Part shown: one piece after another, positions 40,150 through 50,290 of the stretch
How the letters are laid out: each line of letters opens with the position of its first letter
Numbering within the stretch: the stretch's first letter is position 1
Assembly (NCBI RefSeq): GCF_000210295.1
Contig: NC_026743.1
Location: forward strand, 3,534,001 to 3,598,000
Length of the DNA: 64,000 bases
Reading direction: 5' to 3'
DNA from: Trypanosoma brucei gambiense DAL972
Lineage: Eukaryota > Euglenozoa > Kinetoplastea > Trypanosomatida > Trypanosomatidae
Notes under the pieces: model-generated
Told to the model about the DNA's origin: nothing
The model's database searches: none
What the model saw: only the letters and a program-made list of their open reading frames with translations
Translations under genes and position numbers: made by a program

Positions 40150-42783
40150 ATGCTTGCCGTGAAGTACCTTCTCAAACTGTACGAGACGCCCCCGGAGAAT
40201 GGACACATCTCCGCGTTTGACACGTATGGTAATACAGTTTTCGCCGGCACTGACAGCGGTGTGTTGATGAGGTTCGTAGTAGAGGGAGCGACCTCACCCG
40301 AGATTGTACCAACGGAGGGTTCGCTCTCCGGTGACGCGAGGGACAGGCATATCAGTGGAGGAAATAGTGCTCGCAGTGCCGAAGCGGGAGGTGTTGGTGA
40401 GGAACAGCAAGCACATGAGGAAATGCATGCCGATGATTTTCACGCAGTTTCACAACTCGAGAAGATATACACCACGCTTGTGCATCACGTCGTCGTGTCG
40501 GAAACCCAGAGAAGAGTTGAGCGTATCCAGCACAGCAGAACACACAAGATTTTGTTTGTGCTTTGCGAACACAGGCTTCTGGTGCTTAACTCGATAACCT
40601 TTGAACACATCTACACAGTTTCTGATTACGTGGGTACGTTTTTTGTTTCGGATTCGCGGCAGACAAGCTCCCAGCGCGTGGGGCGGCACGTGATTTGCAC
40701 AACGGAAACCCACGGAAGGGAGCTTAGGGTATATGAATTTGACATAGCGCAGAACAAACATGTGCGACCGATGGCTCCACATAAGGTGATGCTTCATGAG
40801 CAGGCACAGACACTAGTCACGTACGGCAATATGGTTTGCGTGGGAATGCGGAGAGGCGGATATCGCTTGCTGTCGTTACCTGACGGAAACACATGTAGTG
40901 TACTTCCGCTTTCTGGAGATATGCAGCCGTTACTGGCGGTGGGCGACGGCGAGGTCTTCATGCGCTATGATCATTCTATTTTTTCAGTTTCGATGCGCTC
41001 CATGCCTTCTGGCCGCGTGCTTGGACGCACTATTCAGCTCGAGGATGAGGTCCGTCATATGATTGCAAGACACCCGTTTTTGTTTGCCTTCACTGAAAGT
41101 TACTGCGATGTCTACTCCCTCTACGATGATGACGTATCGGAGCGCTTGCCCATGAGCGGATGCCTCTTCGGCTCGCAGCTTGGTGGAGGGGATTTCCTTT
41201 ACGCTGCCAGCGCAACAAAAATATGGATGGCTGGGTTGCATCCCCTGCGTCACCAGTTAGCCGACCTGGTTGAGCGGTTCAAGGTGGAAGAAGCTTTTCA
41301 TCTGCTTAGCACTCAACGCTCGCGGAACTCCCTTGATTGGCAGGCGATTGAATTGGAGCTTCATGTTATGGTAGGCTTCGCGTACCTTCACCGTTGCCGC
41401 CCGAAGGAGGCAATGTTACATTTTAACGATCACATAGATCCAAGAGACCTACTTTTACTCCTCCCAGAGTGTATACCTCCAGGCCCCGATGAGTATAGTT
41501 CCGAGTTGCGGGGGTTGCTAAAGGGAGACTGCGTTGGGGAGACAAGAACGTCGTCGGATGGCGTTGATTTTGCATCAAAGGACGAGGATGTGGTGAATGT
41601 ACCGGTCGGGGGAAATAATGTTGAGCCGTTACTCGCAAAATGCGGACCAGACATTGGATGTTGGGACGGTGGATTCTGGGAGGAGTGGAGTGGTTGCTGC
41701 CCATATAATACCTACATTGGAGAATTGGAGAAGGCCTGGTTGGAGACATTTGAGACTTTTCCTACAGTTCCGCGGAGCACCGACCAGGCAGACGGGGTAA
41801 TCCACCGACAGGTTATGGAGTGGGGTTGCATTACCGCGGAAGGGTTTCTCGAGCGCTCATGGGAAGCACTAAAGGACGAACTTGTAGTGTATTTCCGCTC
41901 ACGTCTGGATCAAGCATCGCCCGTCCATGCCCGTCCAATGGAGTACGCCCTGCTGGTGCTTGCGCTTGAGGCTCGCGACCATCGGGAGGCCTATCAGATT
42001 GTAGTCAAGAGCTCATCCTTGAGCGTGGAAGACTGCTACGACCTACTCTGTTCGTTGCACGAGTATCGGCTGTTGGCTTGTCTTCTGTACTGCCGCGGGT
42101 ACACACAGGATGCCGATCGATTGCTGAGGCAACGTGTGTGCGTCTCAAGTCTGCTCCCTCCGTGGGTGGCGGGACGGTGTAACAATAGCAAACAATCCCC
42201 GGCATACATGAATGTGCCCACGGCTTTACACAGTCAGCTAACCCGCCTCCTAACGCCACTTCCTAAGAACGAATGTCTCGTTGTAGCTGATTTATCCAGT
42301 CCTAGAGGAGCACACTCGCCTAACGACGTGGACGAAACCCATACCATAAACCTGCCTTTGTCACTTTCGTTGCCTATGTACCTTGTCAGTCATTTAAACA
42401 TTCCCGCCCTGCAGGAGTTGTTGGCTGAGGATCCAGATGCTGCAGTGATCACTGATGAGGAGGGTTGTACGCTGCTGCACGTACTTTTCAGCCTTTTCAT
42501 TTCGGTGAGGGACCTTACAGAAGGCGAAGCCATGACGAAAGGTAGTGCGCTAGTCGGTTTGGTATTGTCATGTGCGGTGCTGCTTCTGGACCATGGCGCG
42601 GATGTCGCCGCGCCGAATGTTCATGGTATTACTTGTTTGGACGTACTTGCCATCGCCGCAGGTGGCGTTTTTTTTGACATTGTTGTTTCCGCGTTGCTGG
42701 CAGACCGTGATGTTAGGAAGGCAGCTGCATTTACCAACAAGGATGACAATACGTTGGTGAACGGCTTCATCCCCATCGCATAG
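40150..42783 (+). CDS. VPS39: Vps39/TGFBRAP1-like tethering protein with C-terminal ankyrin-like repeats
   Basis: The 877-residue protein has a CNH-type beta-propeller at about residues 1-380, starting LAVKYLLKLYETPPENGHISAFDTYGNTVFAG as in Vam6/Vps39. Within it are HKILFVLCEHRLLVLNSITFEHIYTVSDY and CVGMRRGGYRLLSLPDG. After the propeller comes HPLRHQLADLVERFKVEEAFHLL (helical repeats). Next is AMLHFNDHIDPRDLLLLLPECIPP, which matches the 'F..l..DP..vl.LfPdllp' signature of Vps39 and TGFBRAP1. These proteins are HOPS or CORVET subunits that link Rab GTPases to endolysosomal fusion. The C-terminus (about 747-850) departs from the family: ALQELLAEDPDAAVITDEEGCTLLHVLF and LLLDHGADVAAPNVHGITCLDVLA look like ankyrin repeats. 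Whether it is the HOPS (Vps39) or CORVET (Vps3) paralogue cannot be decided here. Confidence 0.75.
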   Translation: MLAVKYLLKLYETPPENGHISAFDTYGNTVFAGTDSGVLMRFVVEGATSPEIVPTEGSLSGDARDRHISGGNSARSAEAGGVGEEQQAHEEMHADDFHAVSQLEKIYTTLVHHVVVSETQRRVERIQHSRTHKILFVLCEHRLLVLNSITFEHIYTVSDYVGTFFVSDSRQTSSQRVGRHVICTTETHGRELRVYEFDIAQNKHVRPMAPHKVMLHEQAQTLVTYGNMVCVGMRRGGYRLLSLPDGNTCSVLPLSGDMQPLLAVGDGEVFMRYDHSIFSVSMRSMPSGRVLGRTIQLEDEVRHMIARHPFLFAFTESYCDVYSLYDDDVSERLPMSGCLFGSQLGGGDFLYAASATKIWMAGLHPLRHQLADLVERFKVEEAFHLLSTQRSRNSLDWQAIELELHVMVGFAYLHRCRPKEAMLHFNDHIDPRDLLLLLPECIPPGPDEYSSELRGLLKGDCVGETRTSSDGVDFASKDEDVVNVPVGGNNVEPLLAKCGPDIGCWDGGFWEEWSGCCPYNTYIGELEKAWLETFETFPTVPRSTDQADGVIHRQVMEWGCITAEGFLERSWEALKDELVVYFRSRLDQASPVHARPMEYALLVLALEARDHREAYQIVVKSSSLSVEDCYDLLCSLHEYRLLACLLYCRGYTQDADRLLRQRVCVSSLLPPWVAGRCNNSKQSPAYMNVPTALHSQLTRLLTPLPKNECLVVADLSSPRGAHSPNDVDETHTINLPLSLSLPMYLVSHLNIPALQELLAEDPDAAVITDEEGCTLLHVLFSLFISVRDLTEGEAMTKGSALVGLVLSCAVLLLDHGADVAAPNVHGITCLDVLAIAAGGVFFDIVVSALLADRDVRKAAAFTNKDDNTLVNGFIPIA

Positions 42784-43290
42784 GTTTTTTTTTATTTTGA
42801 ACTCATGGCGGTTGATTAGGTACTGGCTGTATTCAAACAAATGCGGTTTTGCGCTACTTGCTTCATAATTGGAAATTTAGCCTAGTTTTTCCATGTTTGC
42901 TTACTTATCTAACCGTCCAGTAGCCTCGTGCTTCAGCAACAATCGTTCGTTGGTTGGTTGAGGTTTGCCTCGCTGTTGTTCGTTTTCTTTACTGAACTGT
43001 ACAGTGAAAAGCCGTTGTGTTTTCCGGTTATGCGCGTTTATGGATGTTTGCTTGCAGGTGCTTCAATGCAGGGGCGTTTAATCGTACCCGAATCGCCTCT
43101 TCAGTTTAAACCTTCGCATACTTATTCTCTGTTTTTGGCCTTTAGATTGCGCTCCACCTGGTGGGGAGTACACCCTGCGTGTCTTCCAACCAAAACTATG
43201 CACTACTTCATTTCGCTCTTTTACGACAACTTATGAAAGAAACAGAAAAAGGAAGAAGAGAGAGGGAGCAGTCTGCTAGTTGGAGGAAAC
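42784..43290. other. Spacer upstream of the DEAD-box-like gene
   Basis: No gene is supported. A T-run comes just after the Vps39-like stop (42785-42800). Pyrimidine stretches at about 43110-43145 and 43205-43225 are candidate splice tracts. Confidence 0.6.
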
Positions 43291-45375
43291 ATGTCCTCCC
43301 TGACATCCGTCCAACGGCGCTTGCTCAAGTACGCCTTAGAGGACAAAGAGTCCAAGAAGTTATTGAAGCGCAAACGTGCGGAGGATGTTGCACCAGCGCT
43401 GCACCAACGCGAAAAAAACCGGACATGTGGTCACGTATGTGAGGCAGATACCACGCAGGATACGGAAATGACTCCACTTTGTCCTGAATTGCTGGACTTT
43501 GTGCGGCAGAAATGCCCCAGCGCGCCACGGAAGCTTCGCAAGGGACAGCTACACGTCATTAATGCTCTCAGTCGGGGTACCGTAAGTGGTAAGGATGATG
43601 ACGCTATAAATCGTTGTGGTGCCAGAGGCGCGTTTTCCGTAAAGCGGCTGGAAATGAAGGATCTCCCGTTTGCTTTTTCCATCTTGGGATTGGCAGCGCT
43701 GCAACGGCGATTGTTATTTGACCAGAAAGTGAAAAATGGAACCTCGCTCCTGGTACTAACGGAGGACGAAGAGGACGCTAACTCAGTTGCTCTTCACTTG
43801 AAGGAAATGTATCGTGGCGTCCACGTTTTAGTGCTCGACGGGTCGCGTTTTCCGTCGTTCCCCAACATTCCCAACGAGGAGGATAATGACGGAGACGCTA
43901 CCAACAATACCTTTGCCGAGCGTACTGTGGTATTAGTGTCGTCGCTACAGGCCTTTCTTTCCTCCGACGGGCGGAGTGCAATATGGAAATTTGTGGGGGC
44001 ATACGTTGTTATTTTGAGGGAGTTGACTAACAGCACCTGTGTAGCAATGAAGGGTATGAAGAGAATGGAGCGGCAGGAATTTTTGAAAAAACTGTGCGAG
44101 AAGAGGTGGCTTTGTTTGGATCACACACCAGTGGCTGCCGTGATAGCTCCTGCCCGCGACGCTCTCTTCACACCATTGGCTGATGCACTTACAACTTCTG
44201 TGCCCGTAGCGGGAGAGGATGCTGGAGAAGCGAAGACCGTTGACAAAGGGGAGGTCCGTGACTCCCATGAGAACCAAAGTAAGAAAAAGAAGGGGCTTCC
44301 AGTTGATATGTTGCGTGACCCCGTCACTGTACACTACACCGTGGTTGAAGGTCAACATCGCTTCCACACGTTGTACGCATTAGTGATGAATGCTCGTGCG
44401 GGCCAGGGCATTGTTGTGCATGTTGCCACCAAAGAAGTCTGCCAATTCCTCTATGATGTTCTACACGCACTCGGAGATCTTCCACCATCACTTTTACTAC
44501 TTACGGACTACGCGGGCCCCAGTGTGCACGCCTCAGTCCGTGACAGTGACGAAGACCGACAGAAAGTATGTGACAAGTTCGACGATATTGTTGTGAACTC
44601 CGACAAATCACTAGCAGGCAGTGGAAAAAGGGACCGTGTGGTCCTAATTTCTTCGTTTGGCCTTGTTCCTCAAAGAGGGACCGTTTTCGTTCAGTACGAC
44701 ATCATTGTTGATATTGCGAACTTTTCCCAATTTGTCAGCGACGTGCTCACACCCGCGGCTTACGCGAACTTAGCGGCATCACAGTTACCCCGTTTGGGTG
44801 GTCGTGCCGCTCCGGGGGTTACTTCTGCAAGGCGGTCAAGATCGGTCTCCCCCAGCAAAAGCGTTTCTCCACCAAGGCCAGCGCAGGTTCGTGCCATGTA
44901 CCGTCACGTGCTGCTGTTACTCCGTAAAAACGAGCTTCAGGGGGCGCTTGAGCACTTCAACAGGTCTGCCAACAGGCTTCACATAACATACAAGCCTATG
45001 AAGCAAATGCCCTCTGCCACTCGATTCCTATTAGCGGTGCAGAAATTGCAGTCCCTGAACAAAAAGCAGTTTGCGATCCAAAATGCTGCGTATGCCGCTT
45101 ACAGAGCAACAATGTTGTTGTACTCCGTCATAAGCAGCAGCAAGGAGGTGTACGACGAGCGCAATGTTGATCTCAAACTAGTTGCGCAGGAGTTCGGATA
45201 TTCGGACGCTCCTATTGTCGATTTGCGCACACGTGACACAGCATTTCGACCCAAGGAGAATATCTTTCGCGCAGCGTGCAAAAGAGCAGCGCGTGACCGC
45301 CGTTTGCTGCTGCGCCCCCCTGCTGAGGAAGGCAGTCCCGAGGTGTCACAGCCACAGAGGGAGGAAAACCAGTAG
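43291..45375 (+). CDS. Degenerate DEAD-box helicase-like protein
   Basis: The 694 residues keep the outline of a DEAD-box protein but lack the ATPase motifs. Where Walker A (GxGKT) should be there is ALSRGTVSGKDD (near residue 100). Motif II reads VVILRELTNS (about 239-248) instead of V-DEAD, and no SAT motif III is visible. The second RecA-like half is more recognisable: GIVVHVATKEVCQFLYDVLHAL (motif IV region) and VFVQYDIIVDIANFSQFV (motif V/QYD region). The C-terminal LNKKQFAIQNAAYAAYRATMLLYS...VDLKLVAQEFGYSDAP matches the domain that follows helicases of the DDX10/DDX18/DDX31/DDX55 (Dbp4/Has1/Dbp7/Spb4) ribosome-biogenesis group. I infer a catalytically dead nucleolar paralogue with a structural role in large-subunit assembly. 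The frame is intact, so it is not a pseudogene. Confidence 0.7.
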   Translation: MSSLTSVQRRLLKYALEDKESKKLLKRKRAEDVAPALHQREKNRTCGHVCEADTTQDTEMTPLCPELLDFVRQKCPSAPRKLRKGQLHVINALSRGTVSGKDDDAINRCGARGAFSVKRLEMKDLPFAFSILGLAALQRRLLFDQKVKNGTSLLVLTEDEEDANSVALHLKEMYRGVHVLVLDGSRFPSFPNIPNEEDNDGDATNNTFAERTVVLVSSLQAFLSSDGRSAIWKFVGAYVVILRELTNSTCVAMKGMKRMERQEFLKKLCEKRWLCLDHTPVAAVIAPARDALFTPLADALTTSVPVAGEDAGEAKTVDKGEVRDSHENQSKKKKGLPVDMLRDPVTVHYTVVEGQHRFHTLYALVMNARAGQGIVVHVATKEVCQFLYDVLHALGDLPPSLLLLTDYAGPSVHASVRDSDEDRQKVCDKFDDIVVNSDKSLAGSGKRDRVVLISSFGLVPQRGTVFVQYDIIVDIANFSQFVSDVLTPAAYANLAASQLPRLGGRAAPGVTSARRSRSVSPSKSVSPPRPAQVRAMYRHVLLLLRKNELQGALEHFNRSANRLHITYKPMKQMPSATRFLLAVQKLQSLNKKQFAIQNAAYAAYRATMLLYSVISSSKEVYDERNVDLKLVAQEFGYSDAPIVDLRTRDTAFRPKENIFRAACKRAARDRRLLLRPPAEEGSPEVSQPQREENQ

Positions 45376-46225
45376 CGAGCACGTGAATACAGTGGAGATC
45401 AATATGTGAAGTGCGAGGGAGAAGGGAAGCGGAAAGAAAGAAAAAAGGAAAATAATAACGTTAACGGTTAACAGGTCGTGCGATCTTCCTTCATCCTGGT
45501 GGTGGGCATGCGTCATAACAAACTGACGACCGAAGGGGTGGAGACAGCATTTCTTTGTCGAATACCTGTAATAGTAATTAAAAAAAAAAAAAGAAAACAG
45601 CAGTGACAAAGGTACTTGAAGGAAGATGAAGAGGGTACGGTTTCACCAGACGGTTTCGGTACACTGGTTACGTGTGTGCACAAGCACGCACAAAATATAC
45701 CAGTGGTAGTTTGAAGGAAAGGTGTGAGTAGTAAACGCTCATGTTGCTCCGTTGAATTTTATTTACAGCACCGTCCCGTTAACAATGGTAAGGATTTTGA
45801 CATAAGTTACCCTGCCCGCTGTGCTGCTGCCTCCGGTTACTCTCTTCTTTTCATACTTTCTCTGTTTTGTCTCTGTGAGTCGGTTTAATTGGTTTATTTA
45901 CATCTGCCGCATACTAAAATTCAAAGATTTCTGTCCCACCAGTACCATATAAAACTTTTCCACCTTCTTCACTCTCTCCTCTCCCGCCACCGCCGCTCTT
46001 GTTGTTAGCACCCAAGAACGGGATACCACGTAGCGAGCAGGAGGACGCCTGCATTTTGAACGGAAGTCGCAGGGCTTCAGTAAGTAAGTAAGAGGGAGCA
46101 GAAAAGAAAGTAAAGTGGGTGTTAAGAAGGACAGCATTAAATAGTAACCTAACGGGGAAAGAGGTGGAAAAAGGAGCGCGAAACGTGAAAGCAAACTTTT
46201 CCAAGGGAAGTGAACGGTCAAGGGA
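45376..46225. other. Spacer upstream of the NAP gene
   Basis: No gene is supported. The region is GA-rich at 45410-45460, with an A-run at about 45580-45594 and pyrimidine-rich stretches at 45840-45900 and 45960-46000. Confidence 0.6.
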
Positions 46226-47320
46226 ATGCCGCCGAAGCGAAAGTCAGCTCAGCACCAACGGGATGACGATGATGATATGTCGTCCCAGTGGGTGGAAGGT
46301 AACTCAACGCCCTTCCAAAAATACTTCAACACGAAGTACTCCTCCGAGTTCATGGGAAGCCTTCCCGAACGAATTCGTCAGCGCGCCCAGGTTCTCCTGT
46401 ACTACCATGAGAAATGTGAGAAGATCCGGAAGGACTTTGAGGAAAAGGAAACGGCGCTGCGCCGCAAGTATGATGAGATTTACGCACCTCTGCTGGACAA
46501 GCGGAAGGAGATCATTACAGGTGCGCATCTGCCAACAGACGAAGAGGTGAAGAAGGGACTCCCTAGCGAGCACGAGGGGAAGGTAAGTGTTACCACTGAT
46601 GCCGATGTGGGGAAAGGACTTCCTGGTTTCTGGCTGCGCGTGTTGAAGCACCATGTTCTTTCCGCTTCCATGATTCGAGATCACGATGAACCTGTTCTTA
46701 TGCATTTAATAGACGTGCGCTCAGGCGTTGTGGACGGTGGTTATGGGAGTATTGCCGTTGCGTTTGTTTTCGAGCCGAACCCATTCTTCCAAGAGGAGAC
46801 CCTAATTCTGAAGCTTGTCCAGGGGGACGACGGGGCGACTGTCACCCGTACCCCCATCACGTGGAAACCGGGGAAGGATGTAACGGTGAGGACGGAGAAG
46901 GTAAAGAAGTCAGGGAAACGTGGGCAAGGGGGGAAGGTAAAGACAATCACTGTTCCGCAGCCCTCGTTTTTCAACACTTTTAAGGAGAATGGTGGGTCGG
47001 GTGCCGCCACCGCTCACGATGATGATGATGAGGATGATGAAGATGAAGATGAGTGGACTGAACAGCTTCTTCAGGTGCTTCATACAAGCATCATTCCGTC
47101 CGCTGTCCACCACTACACCGGCGAAGCCCCGGATGGCGCTAGTGATATTGATACTGACTACGATGATGATGATGACGACGATGACGATGACGACGATGAT
47201 GATGATGACGACGATGACATACCTCCCCAGAGAGGCCGCAGACAGCAAGGCGGTGCTTTCGGCAGGGGAAGTGGCAAGCAATCACAGCAGCAACCTCAGC
47301 AACAATGCAAACACCAGTAA
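46226..47320 (+). CDS. Nucleosome assembly protein (NAP/SET family)
   Basis: This is a 364-residue NAP-family histone chaperone. The start matches the NAP dimerisation helix region: SLPERIRQRAQVLLYYHEKCEKIRKDFEEKETALRRKYDEIYAPLLDKRKEIITG. The family signature GLPGFWLRVLKHH follows, then the earmuff-domain strands ending FFQEETLILKLV and a TPITWKPGKDVT stretch. PSFFNTFKENG and the acidic tail come last. The tail has a first acidic block (DDDDEDDEDEDEW), a short conserved stretch, then about 19 consecutive Asp before a Gln/Arg-rich end. NAPs bind H2A-H2B and shuttle between cytoplasm and nucleus. The Asp run is encoded by mixed GAT and GAC codons. Confidence 0.92.
   Translation: MPPKRKSAQHQRDDDDDMSSQWVEGNSTPFQKYFNTKYSSEFMGSLPERIRQRAQVLLYYHEKCEKIRKDFEEKETALRRKYDEIYAPLLDKRKEIITGAHLPTDEEVKKGLPSEHEGKVSVTTDADVGKGLPGFWLRVLKHHVLSASMIRDHDEPVLMHLIDVRSGVVDGGYGSIAVAFVFEPNPFFQEETLILKLVQGDDGATVTRTPITWKPGKDVTVRTEKVKKSGKRGQGGKVKTITVPQPSFFNTFKENGGSGAATAHDDDDEDDEDEDEWTEQLLQVLHTSIIPSAVHHYTGEAPDGASDIDTDYDDDDDDDDDDDDDDDDDDDIPPQRGRRQQGGAFGRGSGKQSQQQPQQQCKHQ
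47160..47218. repeat. GAY trinucleotide repeat in the NAP gene
   Basis: About 19 GAT/GAC codons in a row encode a poly-aspartate tract. The codon mixture suggests selection for the acidic tract rather than recent slippage. Confidence 0.85.
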
Positions 47321-48307
47321 GGGGACTGGTGAACTCTTGTCCAGTTCCCAGTGCTGACATTTAATCATAAAAGGTTAAGAAGTGAAAGGAGCCGGGGAGG
47401 CGTTAATTGAGAAGGAGCCGAGGAAGGAGAAGAAGTGCACCCCACAAAAAGGGTTGTGTGGAGCGAGAAGACGGGAAAGTAGCGACGGCATATGCCCCGT
47501 ACCACAAGCCATTGTTTTCTTCCTCTGTTGAGGGGAGGGGTGGAGGGTACATCGGGGGCTTTGTGCCTGCGTCGAGTCTCACCGTGAGTATGGGATGAAA
47601 AACAATTTGACAGGGTAAACATACATACAGGCTTGAGGGAGGAGGTCAAGTGGATAGTGCGGTTCCTCCTGAAAAGGCACTACCTCACCCGCTGCAACAC
47701 AAAATCAGCATTCTGTTTGTTTTCGTAAGATATGGAGGGCACCTTCGTCATCCACATCGTTTACCCAAACGAAGAAGAAGAGAGAACATGGTAGGAGGTA
47801 ACTTTGCAGCCCTGTCTTCCCCTCTCTTTTCCCTCTTCTCATCCACCCACCTGTTTGAATTCGTTTCGCTATTGGCCGACGTCCGCACTTACTTTCCTTG
47901 ACGTACGCCACATACCTCTTTATCTCTTCGTCATTCCTGCATCTTCCTTTTTTTTGTTTTCGTTTTTTATTCTGAGTTCATATGAGAGGAGTTGCCACTT
48001 TTTGAGTGGCTGAAAACCATATAAATCAATAAAACAACACCCCAGTTTACTGATATAGGGGTATCATTTTATCTCCTACCTCTATCCATGTAAAGCCCCC
48101 TTTTCTCCATCTAATTCTGATCGAAGAGACAATAGAAAATAGATTCTGCTTGAAGAAATATAGTATAGAGTTAAAAGAGCGACAAACGGCGCCTTCCCGT
48201 GTACACAAGGGTTGTTGGGACAGCGTGGAGTCAGCCCCCTCGTTTCCACGTCTAAAAGTCAGAATAGAGCGAAGGAAAAATACCGTTTTTAAGCCATACG
48301 TGGGGTG
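47321..48307. other. Spacer between NAP and the 660-residue gene
   Basis: No gene is supported. GA-rich sequence lies at 47370-47480, with pyrimidine-rich stretches at about 47800-47850 and 47930-47975. Confidence 0.6.
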
Positions 48308-50290
48308 ATGGAAGGTGCTGCAAGGACGGTACCCGCTCAGTTTGCCCGCCTACCACCAACGGAACATGCACTTCTTTTAAACAGGTTTAAGTTTCTTAAC
48401 CTGGTGCAACGCATTGCTGCTGCCGATGTGGCGGAGATGATCGATACCGTTGGATTAGAAGCACTCACATTCAAGGGGACTCTGGAGAAACTTTCTCTGG
48501 AAGGCTTTCCTGCAAGTGGTGTGTCGCGGAGTCCTCACATCATGGGAACTGACACTGTTCACGGGTTCGGGAGTCATATGAAAGATGAGATACATGGCAA
48601 AGGACATCTTACGGGCCGCGTACGCGGAAAGGGAGCACGGGAAAGAAGATTCTCTTCTCCAAAAGAGGAAAAGGAGTTTATCAACCGCCTAGCGCGACCA
48701 CGAAACTATCGCAACCAATTTGGTACGGATTGGAGGAGGTATCCGCAGGGCACCTCGACCTCTGAACCTGCGCATGTTCCAGGTAACCCCTCAGCGCAGT
48801 CCGTTTGGCACCGGAAGAAAAGTGATGTGTCTGCAGATTTGTATGATAATCGCTTGCGGGTAAGTAACGATGAGGATGATTTGTACGGAGACAACGTCGT
48901 CATCGAATCCTGTGACGACCGGCTGCAGCAGCATGACGGTGGGGCGCATAATGCGACGTGGAAGTCCTTCAGGCAGCCTGATCAGGAAGGTTTGCGCGAT
49001 GATGCGATCCATGGTGGTGAGAGATGTAACATAGGAGAGTCTGCGAGGGGGTTTGCTGATGCTCCTCCCAGCAATACCGTCGAAGGGATTTCTACGTTAG
49101 GAGCACAAAAGAGAGAGAACATAAATGCACCCTCGATCCTTTCCAAAGGCGCTTGGACCAAGAACCAGCCTGGTGCCCCCGGAGGGCAGTTTGTAGCTTT
49201 CGACGCAGCGTCAGCGCATACCATGAATTCTGCACGCAGGAATCGTGCCTCATTCGCACCAAAGGCCAAGCCCAAAGCGGCGCCTGATGTTCAACGCGTT
49301 CCTATGGAGGTCATCCGCCAAGCATCATTGTTATTGGCAGACAAACAGGTGGCAGAGCCGCTTCAACAACCGCCACCACCGCAGATTCCGCCGTCAGGAG
49401 CACAAAATCCAACGCAAAGCAACACACTCTCCGCGTATGGCAGTAACTTCCGTGGGAGCGGTTCGCAGGTGCAAGTGCCATCATCCGGTTCCCTCAACAG
49501 CAAAAAAGAGGTTGATAGTTCGTGCATTGTGCCCAAGCGTGTATCGGACGATACCCTTACTGAGCTGACATTGTGCGTTGAGAAGATGTTGCAGGACCAC
49601 CGAAAGGTACTTGAGGGTATTCTGAAGGATGAACGTCCTGCGCCTGATGATCCTCCAGCGGTGGTGAGGCGGTCAGAACAAGGCGGTCGCGGCGGTGTCG
49701 CCGATGGGGGCATTAACATGACGCGAGAGAAGGCGTCCGTTAAGGAGCGTAAACCCTCGCCCAAGAGCACTCACGGGGTTTCCGGTTCCACGATGGGTCG
49801 TATTAATGATTTGCTTGAGGACATCAGTGATGAGGAGGACGAGCTGCTGCTTGTTAACCGTATCCAACGAAAGATTGGGGCTATGGATCGCGACATAGAG
49901 GCTATAGAAGCACGGGGTAAACAGGTTCATGGTTCCTTGGGTGAAAACGATGGTGATCACGAAGGAATATATGATCGGGAAACTAGTTCAAAGAATACCA
50001 ACCGCCGCGTCGCGTTTACAGACACAATATCTTCTAGTCGGCGCCGAGGTCGTCGGCGAGGTGAAATGCCTCGCGCAATCGTTGAGCGTATTCGGTCTTT
50101 CCAAAAGGAGAATCACGAGTACATTCAATACACAGAGAGGCTTTGGAACACTTCAAAGGTGACGGAACAGGTGTTTGCGTACCGCCTTACAGAGAGTCTC
50201 TTAGATGACGCTCTCCGTGAGGTAATTAGTGAGGTGGGAGGCATACTCGACACATACGTAGAGGGTTTAACCCATCACGAATTACAGTAA
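48308..50290 (+). CDS. Hypothetical 660-residue protein
   Basis: I do not recognise this protein. I start at the ATG at 48308; the codon before it is an in-frame GTG. The N-terminal 60 residues are predicted helical (EHALLLNRFKFLNLVQRIAAADVAEMIDTVGLEAL). A block near residue 125 (EKEFINRLARPRNYRNQFGTDW) looks like a conserved short motif. A long disordered Ser/Gly/Pro/Gln-rich centre follows (to about 460). The C-terminal third is helical and acidic: RINDLLEDISDEEDELLLVNRIQRKIGAMDRDIEAIEARGKQ. The terminal TEQVFAYRLTESLLDDALREVISEVGGIL resembles C-terminal segments of centriolar or ciliary scaffold proteins, but this is only an impression. No membrane segment. Confidence 0.75.
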   Translation: MEGAARTVPAQFARLPPTEHALLLNRFKFLNLVQRIAAADVAEMIDTVGLEALTFKGTLEKLSLEGFPASGVSRSPHIMGTDTVHGFGSHMKDEIHGKGHLTGRVRGKGARERRFSSPKEEKEFINRLARPRNYRNQFGTDWRRYPQGTSTSEPAHVPGNPSAQSVWHRKKSDVSADLYDNRLRVSNDEDDLYGDNVVIESCDDRLQQHDGGAHNATWKSFRQPDQEGLRDDAIHGGERCNIGESARGFADAPPSNTVEGISTLGAQKRENINAPSILSKGAWTKNQPGAPGGQFVAFDAASAHTMNSARRNRASFAPKAKPKAAPDVQRVPMEVIRQASLLLADKQVAEPLQQPPPPQIPPSGAQNPTQSNTLSAYGSNFRGSGSQVQVPSSGSLNSKKEVDSSCIVPKRVSDDTLTELTLCVEKMLQDHRKVLEGILKDERPAPDDPPAVVRRSEQGGRGGVADGGINMTREKASVKERKPSPKSTHGVSGSTMGRINDLLEDISDEEDELLLVNRIQRKIGAMDRDIEAIEARGKQVHGSLGENDGDHEGIYDRETSSKNTNRRVAFTDTISSSRRRGRRRGEMPRAIVERIRSFQKENHEYIQYTERLWNTSKVTEQVFAYRLTESLLDDALREVISEVGGILDTYVEGLTHHELQ

